Source: [Clostridium] aerotolerans DSM 5434 (lineage in GTDB: Bacteria > Bacillota > Clostridia > Lachnospirales > Lachnospiraceae). Taken from it: 64,000 nucleotides of DNA. The notes under the pieces were generated by a model. That model saw only the letters and a list, made by a program, of their open reading frames with translations. It ran no database searches and was not told the DNA's origin. Where the stretch lies: contig NZ_JHWJ01000016.1 of NCBI RefSeq assembly GCF_000687555.1, forward strand, positions 56,146 to 120,145. The letters are read 5' to 3'. Positions 33,334 through 42,159 of this stretch are shown piece by piece (within the stretch, counting starts at the first letter, position 1; each line of letters starts with the position of its first letter). The position numbers were made by a program, and so were the translations under genes.

Positions 33334-34394
33334 GAAGATATTATCTCGATAATATTCGATGGGCAACGGTATTGCTTGTCTTAATTTATCATGTCTGTTA
33401 TCTCTTCAACGATGTAGGTGTTTTGGGAGGAGTCGGCAGTAATAAAAGTGTTCCAGCTTTTAATGCGCTTTCCTACTTCATTTATCCTTGGTTTATGGCA
33501 CTTTTGTTTGTAATTGCCGGAATCAGTGCAAGATATTCCATGGAAAAACGCTCTTATAAACAATTTATAAAGGATAGGGTTACAAAGCTTCTTATTCCTT
33601 CTACCTTGGGGTTATTTGTATATCACTGGATAACTGGTTATGTAAACATAAAGGTTGGCGGAGGTCTAGACTACATTCCTGCCTCCATTCGTTATCCAAT
33701 TTTTGCTATCAGCGGAGTTGGCCCTATGTGGTTTATACAAATGCTGTTTTTATTTTCTTTGTTCATTACTTTCATTCATAAGATGGATAAAAACGATAAA
33801 ATATGGAACTTTTGTGGCAAAGCCAATTTTGTTATGGTTCTGCTGCTTGCCTTTCCGATCTGGGGAGCCGCCCAGATACTCAATATGCCTGTGCTTACCA
33901 TGTATCGGTTTGGTATCTATTTTATGGCATTTCTCTTGGGCTATTTTGTATTTTCCCATGACAATATTCAGGACTCTGTAGAAATGAAGTCTATTCCCCT
34001 GCTTATTTCCGCTGTCATTCTCGGAGTTTTATATGTTATTTATTATTTTGGAGAGGATTATACCTCTCCCCAATGCTTGCAAAGCTTTTTTACGAATATT
34101 TATCTGTGGATTATGACTTTAACTATTTTAGGATGCGGAAAGGCCTGGTTCCATTCAAATACAAGATTTTTCCGATATATGACAAAATCTAGTTTCGGTT
34201 TATATGTTATTCACTATCCAGTTGTAATCACAATCTGCTACTTACTTTACTATTATTGCAATATGCCAGCGGTGATGAATTATCTTGTCGCACTGGTGAT
34301 GGAAATCATCTTAACTGTAATATTGTTTGAACTGTTTAAAAGGACTCCTGTCATACATTATCTGGTGTTGGGAATCAAAAGCGAGCATATTTAA
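33330..34394 (+). CDS. Acyltransferase 3 family membrane protein
   Basis: A 354-residue protein with about ten membrane segments. The family start RRYYLDNIRWATVLLVLIYH carries the catalytic-type His in LIYHV. FVIAGISARYSMEKRSYKQF and RVTKLLIPSTLGLFVYHWIT follow, and SSFGLYVIHYPVVI is near the C-terminus. Such proteins O-acetylate surface sugars, lipids or drugs; the acceptor is unknown. It is coupled to an AbrB-type regulator by a 4-base overlap. Confidence 0.88.
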   Translation: MRRYYLDNIRWATVLLVLIYHVCYLFNDVGVLGGVGSNKSVPAFNALSYFIYPWFMALLFVIAGISARYSMEKRSYKQFIKDRVTKLLIPSTLGLFVYHWITGYVNIKVGGGLDYIPASIRYPIFAISGVGPMWFIQMLFLFSLFITFIHKMDKNDKIWNFCGKANFVMVLLLAFPIWGAAQILNMPVLTMYRFGIYFMAFLLGYFVFSHDNIQDSVEMKSIPLLISAVILGVLYVIYYFGEDYTSPQCLQSFFTNIYLWIMTLTILGCGKAWFHSNTRFFRYMTKSSFGLYVIHYPVVITICYLLYYYCNMPAVMNYLVALVMEIILTVILFELFKRTPVIHYLVLGIKSEHI

Positions 34395-34398
34395 AAAA

Positions 34399-34484
34399 AC
34401 TGCACGACTTGAATGTATTGAAAAATCATTGGATATGGTTATTACCATACTTGAAGTTCTTTTTCAATATTCAGATCGTGCAGT
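34399..34484. repeat. Imperfect inverted repeat, about 86 bases
   Basis: The outer ends ACTGCACGA and TCGTGCAGT are perfect complements, and the arms stay mostly paired inward to TATTGAAAAA/TTTTTCAATA. It lies between the convergent acyltransferase and a small membrane gene, so it may act as a terminator. Its length would also fit a tiny mobile hairpin element. Confidence 0.5.
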
Positions 34485-34503
34485 CCATGTAATGGCACAA
34501 ACA

Positions 34504-34935
34504 TTATTTTATATGAAGCTTACTTTTCAACTCTGGATATATGTTATTATAAAGTTTGTTTTTCGTTATGTAAAATAACAGTGACACTATAACAATGACA
34601 GCAAGCAGCACTCCTGCTCCTATCCAAAGAAACGTATTATTTAAGATAAATGCAAAGATATCAACATCTTTATTTAACTTACTGTAAACGATAACACCTA
34701 TGATCAGGAGCAGTATAGGAAAAGCCATAATACCAGACAATATATTTAAGGTTCGCATCTTTTTATAAACTCTTTTATAATTATCTTCACCTAAATATTC
34801 TTCCAGGAAAATACACTGTTCGTCAAAGGTATCTCTTTTCTTTACTGGCAGTTCATTTAAAGTAATGTGCTTATGAAGTATGTCTAATTGCTCACTAAAG
34901 TGTAATACATCTCCCACTTCTCTACCTATGTTCAT
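34504..34935 (-). CDS. Small membrane protein, unknown function
   Basis: A 143-residue protein that I do not recognise. The first 70 residues are soluble and charged (QCIFLEEYLGEDNYKRVYKK). Two hydrophobic helices follow at about 68-86 and 101-122, with a short basic C-terminus. AAAGGA precedes the ATG. It stands alone between an inverted repeat and an AraC-type gene on the other strand. Confidence 0.65.
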   Translation of the reverse strand: MNIGREVGDVLHFSEQLDILHKHITLNELPVKKRDTFDEQCIFLEEYLGEDNYKRVYKKMRTLNILSGIMAFPILLLIIGVIVYSKLNKDVDIFAFILNNTFLWIGAGVLLAVIVIVSLLFYITKNKLYNNIYPELKSKLHIK

Positions 34936-35168
34936 AAAATATCCTTTCTTTTTTATTTATATTGAAATTAAAATATATCATTTTTATTATACCATAATTT
35001 TCTAATTTTTGCTCTATCTCTTTCCAAAAACAACTAATGTTTCCAATAGATATCGTATAAAATATCATATCTAATTGTAAATGTTCGTAACCTGTGATTA
35101 TCCGCAACAATAATATCAGGATTTGTGTTGAGTTCTCATGTAAGATGGCTTTAAAGGAGGAATCAAGA

Positions 35169-36044
35169 ATGAATATGTTAGCTCGGTTAAATGAAGCTAT
35201 GGACTATATTGAAAAAAACCTGATGTGTGATATTGAGCTAAGCCAGATTTCACACATAGCTGGTTGTTCCGAATACCATTTTCGCAGAATGTTTTCTTTT
35301 CTGGCAGGAATGCCCTTAGGAGAATACATTCGCCGCAGACGGTTGTCAACCGCAGGTATTCTGCTGCAGACCAAACCAATTAAAATCATTGATTTAGCAT
35401 TAGAACTTGGCTATGAATCACCAGAAGCTTTTAGCAAGGCTTTTTTAGCAATGCATGGAGTTACTCCATCTCAGGCAAAAAAAGAGAATACCAGCCTGAT
35501 AGTGTTTCCCGCAATGACATTTCAATTAACAATTAAAGGTGGAATAGAGATGAATTACCGTATCATAGAGAAAAATGAATTTTATATCGTTGGATTTAAA
35601 AAAAGGATTACGATGAAGTTTAAAGGCATCAATCCACAGATGGACTCAATCGTAGAGAAATTGACTCCACAAGTGATCGCAGAGCTAAAAAGCTTAAGCG
35701 ATGTGGAACCAAAAGGTATTCTTAGTGTATCGGCCAATTTTGAGGAGCGAACCACAGAAGACTCCCAGCTTGACCAATATATTGGCGTAGCAGCATCTAA
35801 AGCAGTATCAAGCGGATACGACATACTTCTTGTTGCAGCTTCAACCTGGGCGGTGTTTAACGTGGTTGGTATATTTCCCGATGCCATACAGGAAACCTGG
35901 TCTAAAATATATGCTGAGTGGTTCCCGGCATCCGGTTACGAAATGACAGGAGGACCTGAATTATTATGGAATGAGAGTCCTGATACCAATAGAACCGATT
36001 ATAAAAGCGAGATCTGGATTCCTGTCCGCAGGATAGAATTCTAA
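35169..36044 (+). CDS. AraC-type regulator with GyrI-like effector domain
   Basis: A 291-residue regulator. Residues 1-105 hold two helix-turn-helix units: LSQISHIAGCSEYHFRRMFS and DLALELGYESPEAFSKAF, with GVTPSQAKK after. Residues 125-291 are a GyrI-like (Rob/SoxS-Rob type) ligand domain with YRIIEKNEFYIVGFKKRI and AEWFPASGYEMTGGPELLW. AGGAGG is 8 bases before the ATG at 35169. Such proteins sense drugs or other small molecules. The target genes are not apparent locally. Confidence 0.9.
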   Translation: MNMLARLNEAMDYIEKNLMCDIELSQISHIAGCSEYHFRRMFSFLAGMPLGEYIRRRRLSTAGILLQTKPIKIIDLALELGYESPEAFSKAFLAMHGVTPSQAKKENTSLIVFPAMTFQLTIKGGIEMNYRIIEKNEFYIVGFKKRITMKFKGINPQMDSIVEKLTPQVIAELKSLSDVEPKGILSVSANFEERTTEDSQLDQYIGVAASKAVSSGYDILLVAASTWAVFNVVGIFPDAIQETWSKIYAEWFPASGYEMTGGPELLWNESPDTNRTDYKSEIWIPVRRIEF

Positions 36045-36062
36045 TATTTAATAGTTCCACTC

Positions 36063-36139
36063 AATACATCTATAGGAAATCTCCCTGGCCCATGATGCAC
36101 AACGTTTCATGCTGCGGAGGTAACCCCTATAGATGTATT
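36063..36139. terminator. Long hairpin between convergent genes
   Basis: A perfect 14-base inverted repeat, AATACATCTATAGG (36063-36076) and CCTATAGATGTATT (36126-36139), encloses 49 bases, with TCTCC and GGAGG inside. It lies 19 bases past the AraC/GyrI stop and 28 bases before the kinase stop. CTATTTATAA follows on the plus strand. It is likely a two-way terminator. Confidence 0.6.
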
Positions 36140-36166
36140 CTATTTATAACCAGTCCTCATATGAAG

Positions 36167-37537
36167 CTACACAGGTATCTCTATGGTTACGATTGCCCCT
36201 TGTTTCGTCTTATTATTTTCCAGAATAAGCCGTCCACCATGCTGTTTGGCCACAGAGTCCGCCACATAAAGTCCGATACCATAATGGGATTTTGAATTGC
36301 GGCTTTGATCATCCATATAGAATTGAGTCGCGGCATATTTCAGTGCTTCCGGAGAAAAACCGCTTCCTGTATCCCGGATTGAAAGTCTTAGGTAACCGTT
36401 CTCCTCCTCAGTCATAAAGGTAATATTCCCACCAGAAGGAGTGTATTCTGTTGCATTTGCCAAAACATTACTTAATGCTCTCATTAATAGGTTTGGGTCT
36501 ATTGTAATGTTTGGGATTGTATGGTTGGTTTCCCATAATAACTGAATATCCTTCCCCATACATAATCCTTTTGCTTGTTTTTGGACCTCCTGTAAAAAAG
36601 CATTTATGTCAACTTTTTGCAGCTTTGGAGATACCAAATTACCAGACTTATTAATTTCCATTAACATCTGCACATACTCTTGTATTTGCAGAGAGCTTTC
36701 TTCAATGTAACCGATACAATCCAACTGTTCGTCCGTAGGATTTGTTTCGTATAATATTTCTGCATTTCCCCGAATCAATGTCAGGGGTGTTTTTAAGTCA
36801 TGTGCCAGCGCGGATATCTGCTCTTTTCTTGACTGCTCCATACTCCATTGACTTTCCAGAGAAAGCTTTAAGGCATGACGCATATTATCCATGGAAGACA
36901 AGACCTTGTTTATTTCTTTGATATTGCCTTTTTCCGGCATATAATCCAGGTCTTCATGCTGTATGTGATCTGCGGCTGAGATTAGGGTATTTAGCTTTTT
37001 TCTGAGTACATGTCCAAAACGGAGTGCTGTTGTTATTACAAGGGAAAGAATACATGCAATTACAGTCACTCCAAAGAGAGTTTCCGGGGGGAATAGGTAT
37101 CTTCTCAAGGTTTCTGATCGATATTGGGGAATGATTTTATATCTTAGCACGCAATATTCCTGATCCCTTGGAATAACTTTGTAATAATTCCCCTTTATAT
37201 CTGACGTGCTCCCCTGTACTGCCTCCCAAGCTCTATCAATTTCTCCAGCCTCAATGTTTCCATCTTTAACACGCCCATCTAAGGTAAAAATGATATACTG
37301 GTTTAATTCAGGAATCATATCTTCGCTTACTTTATCTGCCGTACGTATCTTATCAAAGGAAGCATTTGCCTGTTTTTCTGCATAGTTAGCATAATAGATG
37401 AGACCAAAACGATCTAAACTGCTAAAAATCAAGAATAGCACAATGCAGATTGCGATCACACCAAAAAATAAATACAGAAAATATTTTAAATAAAACAGGC
37501 TTAACGGAATTTCTCTTTCTTTCCTTACTCTTCCCAT
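36167..37537 (-). CDS. Sensor histidine kinase (lantibiotic transporter-linked, CprK-like)
   Basis: A 456-residue membrane kinase. Membrane segments are at about 18-38 and 165-185, with an external domain of about 125 residues between. A HAMP region follows. The H-box is ISALAHDLKTPLTLIRGNAE; the ATP-binding part has NVLANATEYTPSGGNITFMT, DTGSGFSPEAL and YGIGLYVADSVAKQHGG. It overlaps the response regulator gene by 13 bases. It is the last gene of the ABC-regulator-kinase operon, the same set of genes as cprABC with cprRK of Clostridioides difficile. It likely senses a lantibiotic or host peptide. Confidence 0.92.
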   Translation of the reverse strand: MGRVRKEREIPLSLFYLKYFLYLFFGVIAICIVLFLIFSSLDRFGLIYYANYAEKQANASFDKIRTADKVSEDMIPELNQYIIFTLDGRVKDGNIEAGEIDRAWEAVQGSTSDIKGNYYKVIPRDQEYCVLRYKIIPQYRSETLRRYLFPPETLFGVTVIACILSLVITTALRFGHVLRKKLNTLISAADHIQHEDLDYMPEKGNIKEINKVLSSMDNMRHALKLSLESQWSMEQSRKEQISALAHDLKTPLTLIRGNAEILYETNPTDEQLDCIGYIEESSLQIQEYVQMLMEINKSGNLVSPKLQKVDINAFLQEVQKQAKGLCMGKDIQLLWETNHTIPNITIDPNLLMRALSNVLANATEYTPSGGNITFMTEEENGYLRLSIRDTGSGFSPEALKYAATQFYMDDQSRNSKSHYGIGLYVADSVAKQHGGRLILENNKTKQGAIVTIEIPV

Positions 37538-38187
37538 TTATATCCAATCCCCCATACCGTTTTCACCGGTGCATAATTCAGGCTCTCTAATTTTAACCGA
37601 ATATTTTTAATATGAGTTGAAATCGTGCTGTCATTGCTTTCCCCATCATATCCAAATACCTTTTCATAAATCTGCTCTCTGGAAAATACCTGGCCTGGGC
37701 TGCGGGCCAGAAATTCACATATCTGATATTCCCCCTTTGTTAAAGGAACCGTCACCTCGCCAACGATAAGCTGTTTCCCTGATAGATTAAAGTAAGAATT
37801 GGAAAACGTAATTCTTGAAGTATGTTCTCTTCGGTCCCTCCTTAAATGAGCCGATACCCTTGCACGCAGCTCTAATTTTCCAAAAGGCTTTAAGATATAA
37901 TCATCTGCACCTGCTTCCAGACCACTTACTAAACTACTTTCTTCTGCTTTTGCAGTTAGAAATAAGATGGGACAGTCCACATAGGAACGTATTTCCTTGC
38001 AGAGGGTATAACCATCCACTCCTGGCATCATCACGTCCAATAAAATCAAATCAAACCCGCAAAGATTAAGCTGCTTAACGTCAGCTGGTTCTGAAATAGT
38101 TGTTACCATATGTCCGTCTCTCGTTAAGATTTTCTGTATCATAACCAGAATGGCTTCCTCGTCATCAACTGCCAGGATATTTCCCAT
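37525..38187 (-). CDS. OmpR-family response regulator (CprR-like)
   Basis: A 220-residue regulator. The receiver domain (1-118) has NILAVDDEEAI, the phospho-acceptor Asp in DLILLDVMMPGVDGYTL and the Lys in YILKPFGKLEL. The C-terminal winged helix has REQIYEKVFGYDGESNDSTI and TVWGIGYKWEE. AGGAAGTG precedes the ATG at 38187. The gene lies 54 bases after the second permease and overlaps the kinase. It likely activates the ABC transporter genes at the head of the operon. Confidence 0.94.
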   Translation of the reverse strand: MGNILAVDDEEAILVMIQKILTRDGHMVTTISEPADVKQLNLCGFDLILLDVMMPGVDGYTLCKEIRSYVDCPILFLTAKAEESSLVSGLEAGADDYILKPFGKLELRARVSAHLRRDRREHTSRITFSNSYFNLSGKQLIVGEVTVPLTKGEYQICEFLARSPGQVFSREQIYEKVFGYDGESNDSTISTHIKNIRLKLESLNYAPVKTVWGIGYKWEE

Positions 38188-38241
38188 ACTTATCACTTCC
38201 TTTCTGCAGAAATTATAACCTTTCTCTATTTCCAAGTAAAG

Positions 38242-38991
38242 TTAATCACTGGTATTTTTCCCTTCCCATCTGCATGACCAAACACAGAATAATAGGAAAG
38301 CTGCAATTGTTGTAATAATACAAAGAATAATCCCAAGATAAAAATCCGAATTTATCAATGACAAGCCTTTCTCTTTTGTAAGGGCATATGTCACGAATCT
38401 AGAAGACCATGAGCAAGGAGTATATTGCCATCTCCCATCTCCCATCCCAGTAAGGAACAGAGCAGAAATCAGGCTTTCTGTAATCCCTACTCCAATAGAT
38501 AAGCCTTTGTTAAAGCGTAAGGACAAAAACAAATGCCAAATATATAAATGGAAGCAGCTTGCCAGCAGTATCAATGATGCCTTTCCGTAGAACAAAATAC
38601 TGACTGGAGATCGCTTCAAAAGAAAGGTGTAACCTGCACCAAAAAGAAAACATGCAAAGAAGACAGCCAATACTCCTGCTAAAAACAGAAACATTAATTT
38701 ACTTAAAAATGCTGGCAATCTTTTTGGAGAACAAAGGAGAATCTGATAATGTCCCGCTGACATCTCCTGCTCAGAAACCATGACACTAAATAATGCAATG
38801 AGAAAAGGAAAACCAATTCCCAAAACCTGAACGTAAGCTTCCACCATGCCATAGGCATTTCTTGGGACAGATGCACTATAAGCAAGAAATACTCCTGAAA
38901 TCGATATCGGAATTACAATATGCCAAAGCCAAAAATACATGTGCCTGACCTTTAGTAACTCAGACTTTAGACATCTATAAAATGCAATCAT
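38242..38991 (-). CDS. Lantibiotic-type ABC transporter permease (MutG/SpaG-like)
   Basis: A 249-residue membrane protein with about six transmembrane helices. The N-terminus IAFYRCLKSELLKVRHMYFW is typical of the ABC-2 permeases of lantibiotic immunity transporters, and SEQEMSAGHYQILLCSPKRL is the coupling-loop segment. Its start overlaps the stop of the first permease by one base. Together with the other permease and the ATPase it would expel lantibiotics from the membrane. Confidence 0.85.
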   Translation of the reverse strand: MIAFYRCLKSELLKVRHMYFWLWHIVIPISISGVFLAYSASVPRNAYGMVEAYVQVLGIGFPFLIALFSVMVSEQEMSAGHYQILLCSPKRLPAFLSKLMFLFLAGVLAVFFACFLFGAGYTFLLKRSPVSILFYGKASLILLASCFHLYIWHLFLSLRFNKGLSIGVGITESLISALFLTGMGDGRWQYTPCSWSSRFVTYALTKEKGLSLINSDFYLGIILCIITTIAAFLLFCVWSCRWEGKNTSD

Positions 38992-39725
38992 TATGCTTCC
39001 CTCTTTTTCTTAAACCAAAACGTTGTACAGAGTGATATTCCAAGAAACCATATCAAAGACAGGCATATTCCGGGAATTATTACATTTGTATTATAAAGTT
39101 GGTTATCAATTGGCATCGGAATCCCATTTGGAAAAATTCCTAATACTGGACACATGAGGCGAATGGGAATGCAAGGTGGGTATACCCACCAATAGCTGCT
39201 GCTTGGCAGTGTAACGGTACCAAGAATAGACATCACCATGCTGGTAAATATGCTGGCAAACATTCCAAACCTCGCACTTAAAAACAGGAACAAAGGAATT
39301 TCCCACATGTAGGAAAGGGTTAACAATAGCGCAGCGATACTCCCGGGCCAAAGTGAAATGTTGGAACCAGATATAACTCCTCCTACATAGGTTCCAATTA
39401 GCATCATAAAATTTGAGAACAGAAGGACAAGTATACAATATCCAACTTTCCCCAGCCAGCTTTTCTCCAGAGCGAAAGGCAGCAACAAGATATGATGATA
39501 TTTCATTTTTTTATCTTTTTTAATGCAAAGATAACATACAATGGATAGCATTCCAGGAAGAAATAATGTATACCACCAATTCCATGCCCCTGCCTGAAAC
39601 GCCCGATCAAAACCACCTGTAAAGAATAGTGCAAGAAACATAACCATTAATGGGGCAATGATTGGAAGAAATATTCCAAATGTATGTTTCAGCTTAAGAT
39701 GCTCCGCCTTTATCATATTAAGCAT
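38991..39725 (-). CDS. Lantibiotic-type ABC transporter permease (MutE/SpaE-like)
   Basis: A 244-residue ABC-2 permease with about six helices. It begins MLNMIKAEHLKLKHTFGIFL. CYLCIKKDKKMKYHHILLLP precedes the central helices. It overlaps the ATPase gene by 8 bases and the second permease by one base. The pair of unlike permeases beside an FtsX-free ATPase is the hallmark of the LanFEG/CprABC class. Confidence 0.86.
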   Translation of the reverse strand: MLNMIKAEHLKLKHTFGIFLPIIAPLMVMFLALFFTGGFDRAFQAGAWNWWYTLFLPGMLSIVCYLCIKKDKKMKYHHILLLPFALEKSWLGKVGYCILVLLFSNFMMLIGTYVGGVISGSNISLWPGSIAALLLTLSYMWEIPLFLFLSARFGMFASIFTSMVMSILGTVTLPSSSYWWVYPPCIPIRLMCPVLGIFPNGIPMPIDNQLYNTNVIIPGICLSLIWFLGISLCTTFWFKKKREA

Positions 39726-40431
39726 TTGTTCTCTCCTCCTTTTGATTCTCTCTTACTACCTCCATAAAAAGCTTCTCTAAATCTTCTTTCGTATCTATTT
39801 TACCGGTATAGCCTAAGACGCCACCTACAATAATCCCTATATGATCGGCGATTTGCTGTACTTCTGATAGATTATGGCTTGACAGAATCACCGTAATTCC
39901 CTTAGCGGGAAATGATCGGATCAACGTTCGCATCTCTTCAATTCCGATAGGGTCTAAACCGTTGGTAGGCTCGTCCAAAATAAGAAGCTTTGGCTGACTG
40001 ATTAAGGCATTGGCGATTCCAAGCCGCTGCTTCATGCCAAGGGAAAACTGACCTGCTCTTTTCTTTCCTGTATGGGTCAGGCCAACGATCTGAAGCACTT
40101 CCTCTATTCTTTTATCACTGCATCCAAGCAAAGTTGTTTTGACCTTTAAATTTTCGTATGCAGTGAGATTCTCATAAAGGGGCGGCATTTCAATCAAAGC
40201 TCCTATGTCGTTTAAATGTTCTCTAGACCACTCCGTACCATTAAATTCAATGGATCCTGAGGTCGGCCTCATGATTCCGGTTATCATCTTTAAAGTTGTA
40301 GATTTTCCAGCACCATTGGGCCCCAGCAGACCATAAATAGAGTTTTTTTGTATACACAGGGATACTTGGTCAACTGCCATTTGTCCATTAAATTTTTTAC
40401 AAAGATCTGTAGTTTTTAAAATCGTATCCAT
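39718..40431 (-). CDS. Lantibiotic-type ABC transporter ATPase (CprA/SpaF-like)
   Basis: A 237-residue ATPase. Walker A is GPNGAGKSTT, the signature FSLGMKQRLGIANALISQ, and Walker B LLILDEPTNGLDPIGIEEM; the H-loop is VILSSHNLSEV. It carries the E-loop form LIEMPPLYENLTAYEN in place of the usual Q-loop Gln, which marks LanF-type ATPases. It is first in the operon, followed by two permeases, a regulator and a kinase. A 219-base divergent region separates it from a secreted protein gene. Confidence 0.92.
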   Translation of the reverse strand: MDTILKTTDLCKKFNGQMAVDQVSLCIQKNSIYGLLGPNGAGKSTTLKMITGIMRPTSGSIEFNGTEWSREHLNDIGALIEMPPLYENLTAYENLKVKTTLLGCSDKRIEEVLQIVGLTHTGKKRAGQFSLGMKQRLGIANALISQPKLLILDEPTNGLDPIGIEEMRTLIRSFPAKGITVILSSHNLSEVQQIADHIGIIVGGVLGYTGKIDTKEDLEKLFMEVVRENQKEERTNA

Positions 40432-40498
40432 TTGATTTCAGTCCTTTCTATTGATTGATATAGATAGGATAACCAATAATTTTGAAGATTTTATAAAG

Positions 40499-40517
40499 TT
40501 ATTCCTTATTGGAATAA
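40499..40517. promoter_or_regulatory. Palindrome upstream of lantibiotic transporter operon
   Basis: TTATTCC (40499-40505) and GGAATAA (40511-40517) are perfect inverted repeats separated by 5 bases. It is 68 bases before the ATPase start and lies just upstream of a TATAAA box on that strand, so it could be the response regulator's site. This is a guess from position. Confidence 0.35.
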
Positions 40518-40650
40518 TCCTCCAAAAACTTGATAATTGCTCCACGGCTCTTTATACTAATATTATAATCCATCATCTTATGAGTCTCGGTTGTAAGTAA
40601 ATATTTTTATAAAGAGCAAGTTGTCAAGCTGCATAAGAAGGAGGATTTAC

Positions 40651-41229
40651 ATGAAAAAGCTATCTACTCTGTTTTTAAGTATGGTTATTACCCTAAGTTT
40701 TGCAGCATCCGCATGGGCTTCCGATACCACCGCGAGCTCTGGAACCCGAATCGGGTATACGGATTTTAATCTGTCAGACTTAGTTGGTACAGAAACACTT
40801 GCAGCGGCCAGAGCTGCTACTGCAAGCAAAGATGCTACCGTTGGTACAGTGGAAGCAAGGCTTTTTAACAATGCAACAGGAACCATTGTAGGTACAAGCC
40901 CTACCTTTAAGTTCAATGGTATTCCCACTGGTGCGAAAATCACCAACATCCAGGCATGGAATCCATCAAAAAGTAATATTTCTCAAGGAAAGTTTACAGC
41001 CATTGAAAAAGTACAGGTATTCTGCGGCGGACAAGGGTCTGGATTCTTTAATTTCTGGGTAACTTCAGCGCCCAGCACTTCAAATCCCTGTAATACACCG
41101 GTACTAAATGGTTTAAATGCTGACAGTACTTATCACATTCAGATTCAGGGCCGTGTATTAAGCAACTATACCGGTGCGGATGGTTTTACCATCAGGGGGA
41201 CAATCGTCCGCGTCACATATAGCTATTAA
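40651..41229 (+). CDS. Secreted protein, unknown function
   Basis: A 192-residue protein that I do not recognise. It has a clear signal peptide, MKKLSTLFLSMVITLSFAAS then AWA-SD. The mature part is Ser/Thr/Ala-rich, with two cysteines (VQVFCGGQGSG and SNPCNTPV) about 20 residues apart that could form a disulfide. It ends in beta-type sequence (FTIRGTIVRVTYSY). AAGGAGG precedes the ATG at 40651. It is divergent from the lantibiotic transporter operon and ends at a strong terminator. Confidence 0.75.
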   Translation: MKKLSTLFLSMVITLSFAASAWASDTTASSGTRIGYTDFNLSDLVGTETLAAARAATASKDATVGTVEARLFNNATGTIVGTSPTFKFNGIPTGAKITNIQAWNPSKSNISQGKFTAIEKVQVFCGGQGSGFFNFWVTSAPSTSNPCNTPVLNGLNADSTYHIQIQGRVLSNYTGADGFTIRGTIVRVTYSY

Positions 41230-41294
41230 TTCAGTTACCATAACATGAAATAATAAAGCGAAGCAGATGACAACTTGCTGAATGCAACAAAAAA

Positions 41295-41328
41295 CAGGGG
41301 CTTGTTTTGAGACAAGCCCCTGCTTTTT
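41295..41328. terminator. Strong bidirectional terminator
   Basis: CAGGGGCTTGT (41295-41305) and ACAAGCCCCTG (41312-41322) pair perfectly with a 6-base loop, followed by CTTTTTG; A residues precede the left arm. It serves the secreted-protein gene and the convergent hypothetical gene. Confidence 0.92.
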
Positions 41329-41339
41329 GTTGTAATATT

Positions 41340-42044
41340 TTATGCGAGATAATCCACTCTGTTTTTTTGTTCTGTGGAAGGTTCCATCTCCTGCCCAATG
41401 CTTAAGGAATCACCATCTACATATTGTTTGTAATACCGATTCTCAGCTTTCGTCAGTTTGGAAACAAAGTTTAAATGCATGCTTTGTTCCTGTGGAGTAT
41501 ATTGAATACTCCATCCATTGGAGTTATAACCCATGACCGGCTGTCCTGACATGCTGTCCTTTATCTCATAGGAATCCTGCTCTATATCATTCATGTATAT
41601 ATCCACTGTGGTGCCTGACTTAGTGATATAGCGTCTCATCCCGGTATCATGATATTCCCCGATTCCATCTTTTTTATTTAAATAATCAATGAGATTCAAG
41701 GGTTTTTCTGACTCTTTATTTTTAGCCTTGGAACGATATTGGTTTATCATCTCAGATGCATTCTTTGCCATGGTCTTCCGGTCTGGTGAAACGACAGAGA
41801 TATATTGTGCTTTCAGTTTATCGCCTTCTGAACTCAGACTCTCATATTGGCTGCTGTCATTTTGAAAATTTGCTTTTGCCAGCTCCTTCGCCAGATTATC
41901 GATCAGACCATCAAATTCGGCTTCTGGTGGTCGTTCCATTCCTTTATGGGGGAACTTCTCCCAATCTGGACCATTGACATTTATTTTCTGTATGTAAGAT
42001 TGAATTGTATTTCCAGATATTTTGCTAATATTAAAATTCGACAT
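41340..42044 (-). CDS. Hypothetical soluble protein
   Basis: A 234-residue protein that I do not recognise. It starts MSNFNISKISGNTIQSYIQK and is hydrophilic throughout, without signal peptide or membrane helix. A predicted helical part (about 45-120) is followed by a beta-type part (RRYITKSGTTVDIYMNDIEQ, then GYNSNGWSIQYTPQEQS). AAAGGGAG precedes the ATG. It stands alone between a terminator and a broken glycosylase gene. Confidence 0.65.
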   Translation of the reverse strand: MSNFNISKISGNTIQSYIQKINVNGPDWEKFPHKGMERPPEAEFDGLIDNLAKELAKANFQNDSSQYESLSSEGDKLKAQYISVVSPDRKTMAKNASEMINQYRSKAKNKESEKPLNLIDYLNKKDGIGEYHDTGMRRYITKSGTTVDIYMNDIEQDSYEIKDSMSGQPVMGYNSNGWSIQYTPQEQSMHLNFVSKLTKAENRYYKQYVDGDSLSIGQEMEPSTEQKNRVDYLA

Positions 42045-42159
42045 ATATTATCACTCCCTTTCCTGGGTTATTCTGCGAAATGATAAATAATTCCTCTACT
42101 ATTTCATATCGGCAATATATCACTGGAATTAATAAAAATGGTGTTTTTTGAGCATTTAT

